A stretch of DNA of 64,000 nucleotides from Ischnura elegans. Its lineage: Eukaryota > Arthropoda > Insecta > Odonata > Coenagrionidae. Of this stretch, positions 63,191 through 64,000 are shown in pieces (the first letter of the stretch is position 1; each line of letters begins with the position of its first letter). The notes below the pieces were generated by a model. The model was not told where the DNA came from. It made no database searches and worked only from the letters and a program-made list of their open reading frames with translations. The stretch covers positions 73,490,866 through 73,554,865 of the forward strand of contig NC_060252.1 of assembly GCF_921293095.1 (NCBI RefSeq), written 5' to 3'. The position numbers and the translations under genes are program-made.

Positions 63191-64000
63191 TTGATTTCAC
63201 CCTGTCAATTTCATCAAATATTTTTCGTTAATTTGTGTAGAACACAAACGAATCGGGTTTCGAAGGGGTAACTTAAGGGGGTGGGGCACTCGCTCCCTGA
63301 CATCTCACTGCGCCTGTGCCGCCCCACAACAACCCCGAATTGAAAGTGGTGATTGTCAGAGATGGTAGAATCAAGGGGACACCCCAGGCGGTTAAACGTG
63401 CTCGCTGCGGTGATGCATGTATGAATTGGAGGTGGATCATTAGCCGATTCTTTTTCGTTGTTGCGGGTTTGTTTATCAATACATGGACTGACAAGTTGCG
63501 GGTCAGCGTCAGATACATACTTTCGTGGACATCTCCAGTTGAGAATTATTCGGCATGGTGGCTTAACGCTACGCAAGAACATGTACGGAAGAATAAGATC
63601 TTGGATTTTGGATGACGGAGAAGATCCTGTCCCTATGTTTAGAGATCAGCCGCTACTGCGCAAGGTAAATTGCAACCTATAAAACCACTATCTACTCTTG
63701 AAAATACTTCTGTATTGCTGTTGAACATCGATTCGTGCTGTCTCCTATTTACAAATTTATGAGTGAAGATTCGTGTAGTGTGAGCTGCTTGATTGTCCAC
63801 TTGGTCTTTGAGTGTGAATGAATGTACCGTGGCTGCAGTCGTTGTCATAGGAGAATTATTTCCATCTATCCGTGTCCCTTTGTTTGTGCCGTGCTATCCT
63901 TCCACTCCGCCATGCGTGCGGGCGCCTTTGCGGCGAGGACACGCACCGTGTAGGTTGATCGATGTTTCCGGATGGACCCCATCGGGTCATTGTCATCGCC
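63191..64000. promoter_or_regulatory. CpG-richer stretch, possible promoter or 5' region of a gene
   Basis: Base composition shifts from AT-rich to GC- and CG-dinucleotide-rich (for example gcgtgcgggcgcctttgcgg at about 63915). Open frames exist on both strands (63214-63582 -, 63316-63615 +), but none shows a recognisable domain. This could be the 5' region of a gene running off the right edge. Weakly supported. Confidence 0.25.

Noticed and set aside
63214-63615. Overlapping open frames on both strands near the right edge
   Set aside because: Neither has recognisable domains; a GC-richer stretch naturally has fewer stops. Noted only as possible promoter or 5' region.
1-64000. CRISPR arrays, operons or bacterial-type features
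   Set aside because: No regularly spaced repeats or tightly packed genes; introns and animal gene families show the window is eukaryotic.

Overview
This is a eukaryotic window, almost certainly from an arthropod and most likely a non-dipteran insect. The evidence is AT-rich sequence, short exons in long introns with GT..AG junctions, and a dense load of decayed transposable elements. Two conserved animal genes can be rebuilt exon by exon. They are the C-terminal half of a teneurin (Ten-m family; + strand, 112-9144, nine exons, about 1,245 residues, 3' UTR to about 10.83 kb) and nearly all of BBS7, a subunit of the BBSome (- strand, 57666 down to 29743, fourteen exons, 701 residues). For BBS7 only the extreme N terminus, about 35 residues, was not found. 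A third, smaller gene on the + strand (21391-26965, four visible exons) encodes a Myb/SANT-like (trihelix-type) DNA-binding domain and a helical, charged C-terminal part; its first exon was not found.

Layout. 1-10.8 kb: teneurin exons and 3' UTR. 10.8-21.3 kb: repeat-rich intergenic DNA with a tRNA-derived SINE, a decayed Helitron helicase, a tandem pair of about 500-bp units, a perfect hairpin and one unassigned possible exon. 21.4-27 kb: the Myb/SANT gene, whose introns hold a LINE relic, a mariner-type transposase relic, a TTAA-type MITE and a solo LTR with a 5-bp target duplication. 27-29.1 kb: a pogo/Tigger-like element carrying a nested 551-bp foldback element with two tRNA-like sequences. 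29.7-57.7 kb: BBS7, with introns filled by three LINE copies (one on the opposite strand), a fourth LINE relic, SINEs and MITEs. 57.7-64 kb: MITEs, a Penelope-type GIY-YIG relic, a hAT MITE with a perfect 8-bp duplication, and a CpG-richer stretch at the right edge that may be the 5' region of a neighbouring gene.

The strongest candidate for something undescribed is a small foldback element family. It combines tRNA-like sequences in inverted orientation, a shared end about 75 bp long with the palindrome gcacaattgtgc, and a 12-bp target duplication. Two independent copies are present (27740-28290 and 52600-52892), both bounded by perfect 12-bp direct repeats. All calls come from reading the sequence; no database search was possible.
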